Assembly: GCF_000720485.1 (NCBI RefSeq)
Contig: NZ_JOAX01000014.1
Coordinates: forward strand, 124,001 to 188,000
Direction: 5' to 3'
DNA length: 64,000 nucleotides
From: Streptomyces ochraceiscleroticus
GTDB lineage: Bacteria > Actinomycetota > Actinomycetes > Streptomycetales > Streptomycetaceae
Part shown: positions 62,411 to 64,000 of the stretch, one piece after another
How positions within the stretch are numbered: position 1 is the stretch's first letter
How the letters are laid out: each line of letters opens with the position of its first letter
Position numbers and translations under genes: made by a program
The notes under the pieces: generated by a model
What the model was told of the DNA's origin: nothing
Seen by the model: only the letters and a program-made list of their open reading frames with translations
Database searches by the model: none

Positions 62411-62544
62411 GCGCACGGAACGCTGAGGGCACCGCCGAGCGGATCGCCGACGGCGTGCGGACGGGTCACCGACGGCATCGCGAACGGATCACTGACGGCA
62501 CGCGGACGGACCGCCGACCGCACCGCGAACGGACTCCTGACGCC
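62411..62544. repeat. degenerate 22/23-bp tandem repeats
   Basis: About six units whose lengths alternate between 23 and 22 bp (62432-62454, 62455-62476, 62477-62499, 62500-62521, 62522-62544), built on the core GCGAACGGA or GCGGACGG followed by a CxGACGGC end. They occupy most of the 354-bp gap upstream of cobL and of the peptidase gene. No gene is visible in the gap. Confidence 0.6.
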
Positions 62545-62664
62545 CCCGCGGAAGAATCGATGGCGGCGCCACGGACGGTACTGCCGACCACACCGCTGAC
62601 ATGCTCGTGGCGAAAGTTTTCCACAGGCGAGCGGGCGGCCCGACGCGATATGCCTCGCCGGGCG

Positions 62665-62670
62665 CAGAAT
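62665..62670 (+). promoter_or_regulatory. -10 box before the S9 peptidase gene
   Basis: CAGAAT lies seven bases before the ATG at 62678, consistent with a leaderless transcript. The first base departs from the consensus. Confidence 0.4.
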
Positions 62671-62677
62671 GGATCGC

Positions 62678-64000
62678 ATGACTGACGAGACCACTGCCAT
62701 CACCGAGTCCATGCCGGACTGGGAGAAGCGCTTCCGGGCCCCGCGCGTCGGCCTTCCCGAGTGGGCCGAGGACGCCCCCGCGCGCTCCCTGTTCGTGTCC
62801 AACGCCACCGGCACCTTCGAGCTGTACGCGTGGGACCGGGCCAGTGGTGCGCAGCGCCAGGTCACGGACCGGCCGAACGGCACGACGGACGGCACGCTCA
62901 CGCCCGACGGCGAGTCGATCTGGTGGTTCTCGGACACCGACGGCGACGAGTTCGGCATCTGGATGCGCCAGCCGTTCGGCGGCGGCGAGGACGAGCCGGC
63001 CGCGCCCGGCCTCGCCCCCTCCTACCCCGGCGGGCTCGCCCTCGGCCGCGACGGCACGGCCGTCATCGGCCGCTCCACCGACGAGGAGGGCTCGACGATC
63101 CATATCGTCCGCCCCGGCCAGGACCCGGTGGAGATCTACCGCCACCGCGAGTCGGCCGGCGTCGGCGCCCTCTCCCACGACGGCTCGCTGATCGCCGTCG
63201 AGCACACCGAGCACGGTGACGCGATGCACTCCGCGATCCGCGTCGTGCGCCCCGACGGCTCCACCGTCGCCGAGCTGGACGACACCAAGGGCGGCACCGA
63301 GGAGCTGGGCCTGTCGGTGATGGGCTTCGCGCCCGTCGACGGCGACGCCCGGCTGCTGGTCGGACACCAGCGCCGCGGCCGCTGGGAGCCGATGATCTGG
63401 AATCCGCTGACCGGCGAGGAGACCGCGCTCGCCATAGAGCTGCCCGGCGACGTCGGCGCCGACTGGTACCCGGACGGCTCGGCCCTGCTGGTGGAGCACG
63501 AGTTCCAGGCCCGCGGCGAGCTGTGGAAGTACGTCCCCGAGGACGGCGAGCTGACCCGCGTCGAGACCCCGACGGGCACGGTCTCCGGTGCCACGGCCCG
63601 CCCCGACGGCACGGTGGAGTTCCTGTGGTCCTCCGCGGCGCAGCCCCCGGAGGTGCGCTCCACGAGCGGCGCGGTCGTGCTCGACCCGCCCGGCATGAAG
63701 GCCCCGGGCTCCGTCCCGGTGACCGACACCTGGGTCGAGGGCCCCGGCGGCCGCATCCACGCCCTGATCCAGAAGCCGGCCGGTGACGGCCCGTTCCCGA
63801 CCGTCTTCGACATCCATGGCGGCCCGACCTGGCACGACAGCGACGCCTTCGCCTCGGCGCCGGCCGCCTGGGTGGACCACGGCTTCGCGGTCGTGCGGGT
63901 CAACTACCGGGGTTCGACGGGTTACGGCCGGGAGTGGACGGACGCGCTCAAGCACCGCGTCGGCCTGATCGAGCTGGAGGACATCGCCGCGGTCCGCGAC
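62678..64000 (+). CDS. S9 prolyl-oligopeptidase-family peptidase (partial)
   Basis: The first 441 codons of a gene cut by the window edge. The N-terminal 350 or so residues form a beta-propeller made of repeated blades (SLFVSNATGTFELYAWD, GALSHDGSLIAVEH). The alpha/beta-hydrolase domain begins with FDIHGGPTWHDSDAF and NYRGSTGYGREW, which are hallmarks of acylaminoacyl-peptidase-like S9C enzymes. The catalytic Ser, Asp and His lie beyond the window. The protein has no signal peptide, so it is probably cytoplasmic. It is divergent from cobL across a repeat-filled gap. Confidence 0.93.
   Translation, partial: MTDETTAITESMPDWEKRFRAPRVGLPEWAEDAPARSLFVSNATGTFELYAWDRASGAQRQVTDRPNGTTDGTLTPDGESIWWFSDTDGDEFGIWMRQPFGGGEDEPAAPGLAPSYPGGLALGRDGTAVIGRSTDEEGSTIHIVRPGQDPVEIYRHRESAGVGALSHDGSLIAVEHTEHGDAMHSAIRVVRPDGSTVAELDDTKGGTEELGLSVMGFAPVDGDARLLVGHQRRGRWEPMIWNPLTGEETALAIELPGDVGADWYPDGSALLVEHEFQARGELWKYVPEDGELTRVETPTGTVSGATARPDGTVEFLWSSAAQPPEVRSTSGAVVLDPPGMKAPGSVPVTDTWVEGPGGRIHALIQKPAGDGPFPTVFDIHGGPTWHDSDAFASAPAAWVDHGFAVVRVNYRGSTGYGREWTDALKHRVGLIELEDIAAVRD

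Overview
The window is high-GC chromosomal DNA with strong G/C bias at third codon positions. It carries bldG, wblA, a single-domain Crp, ATGA-coupled operons and many apparent leaderless starts. Together these point to Streptomyces or a very close relative; I cannot name the species.

Layout. (1) 1-7.5 kb: a DUF2752 membrane protein, a small membrane protein, a PrmC-like methyltransferase, a lipoprotein, the proton-pumping pyrophosphatase HppA, then a HATPase-type anti-sigma factor and its antagonist BldG. (2) 7.5-16 kb: a DUF1998 helicase converging on a tad pilus-type operon (ssd-cpaF-tadB-tadC-DUF4244-tadE-tadE-like) read on the minus strand. (3) 16.4-19.7 kb: a HAD phosphatase, a probable Ms1/6S-like core-RNA-polymerase RNA, a degenerate Fic-like protein and a CooC-type ATPase. 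(4) 20-28 kb: a SulP transporter fused to beta-carbonic anhydrase, acetyl-CoA synthetase, NhaA, a holin-like protein and an epoxide-hydrolase-like protein. (5) 28-43 kb: MarP-type protease, CoA-type NUDIX, endonuclease III, Crp, a metallo-beta-lactamase-fold hydrolase, a second NUDIX, RidA, DUF4177, a pair of ArsA/Get3-like ATPases, WblA, a bifunctional penicillin-binding protein, a YqeY protein, a metallophosphoesterase and a Pr6Pr membrane protein. From memory, regions 2-5 follow the gene order of the M. tuberculosis Rv3649-Rv3683 region, so this is an old actinobacterial block for envelope, stress and development.

(6) 43.9-48.2 kb: a tRNA-Pro(CGG) gene opens an accessory segment holding a STAND regulator without its expected DNA-binding domain, two divergent DUF5994 genes and a CsbD gene. 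The segment ends at a 22-bp near-perfect copy of the tRNA anticodon-arm region, which looks like the scar of an integrated element. (7) 48.2-50.5 kb: a divergent LysR regulator and MFS transporter with a palindromic operator between them. (8) 50.6-62.3 kb: a corrin-ring gene cluster (cobN behind a cobalamin riboswitch, cobG, cobH, cobIJ, cobK, cbiD, cobM, cobL). It is the late-cobalt, oxygen-dependent route but with CbiD in place of CobF. (9) 62.7 kb to the end: the start of an S9 prolyl-oligopeptidase-family gene, cut by the window edge.

Most genes are ordinary core genes. The best leads are the att-like scar with the decapitated regulator, the unexplained transcript-sized AT-rich segment and terminator in the ssd/HAD gap, the asymmetric ArsA pair, the catalytically degenerate Fic-like and anti-sigma proteins, the helicase/TadE antisense tail overlap, and several short-period tandem repeats in and around the cob cluster.
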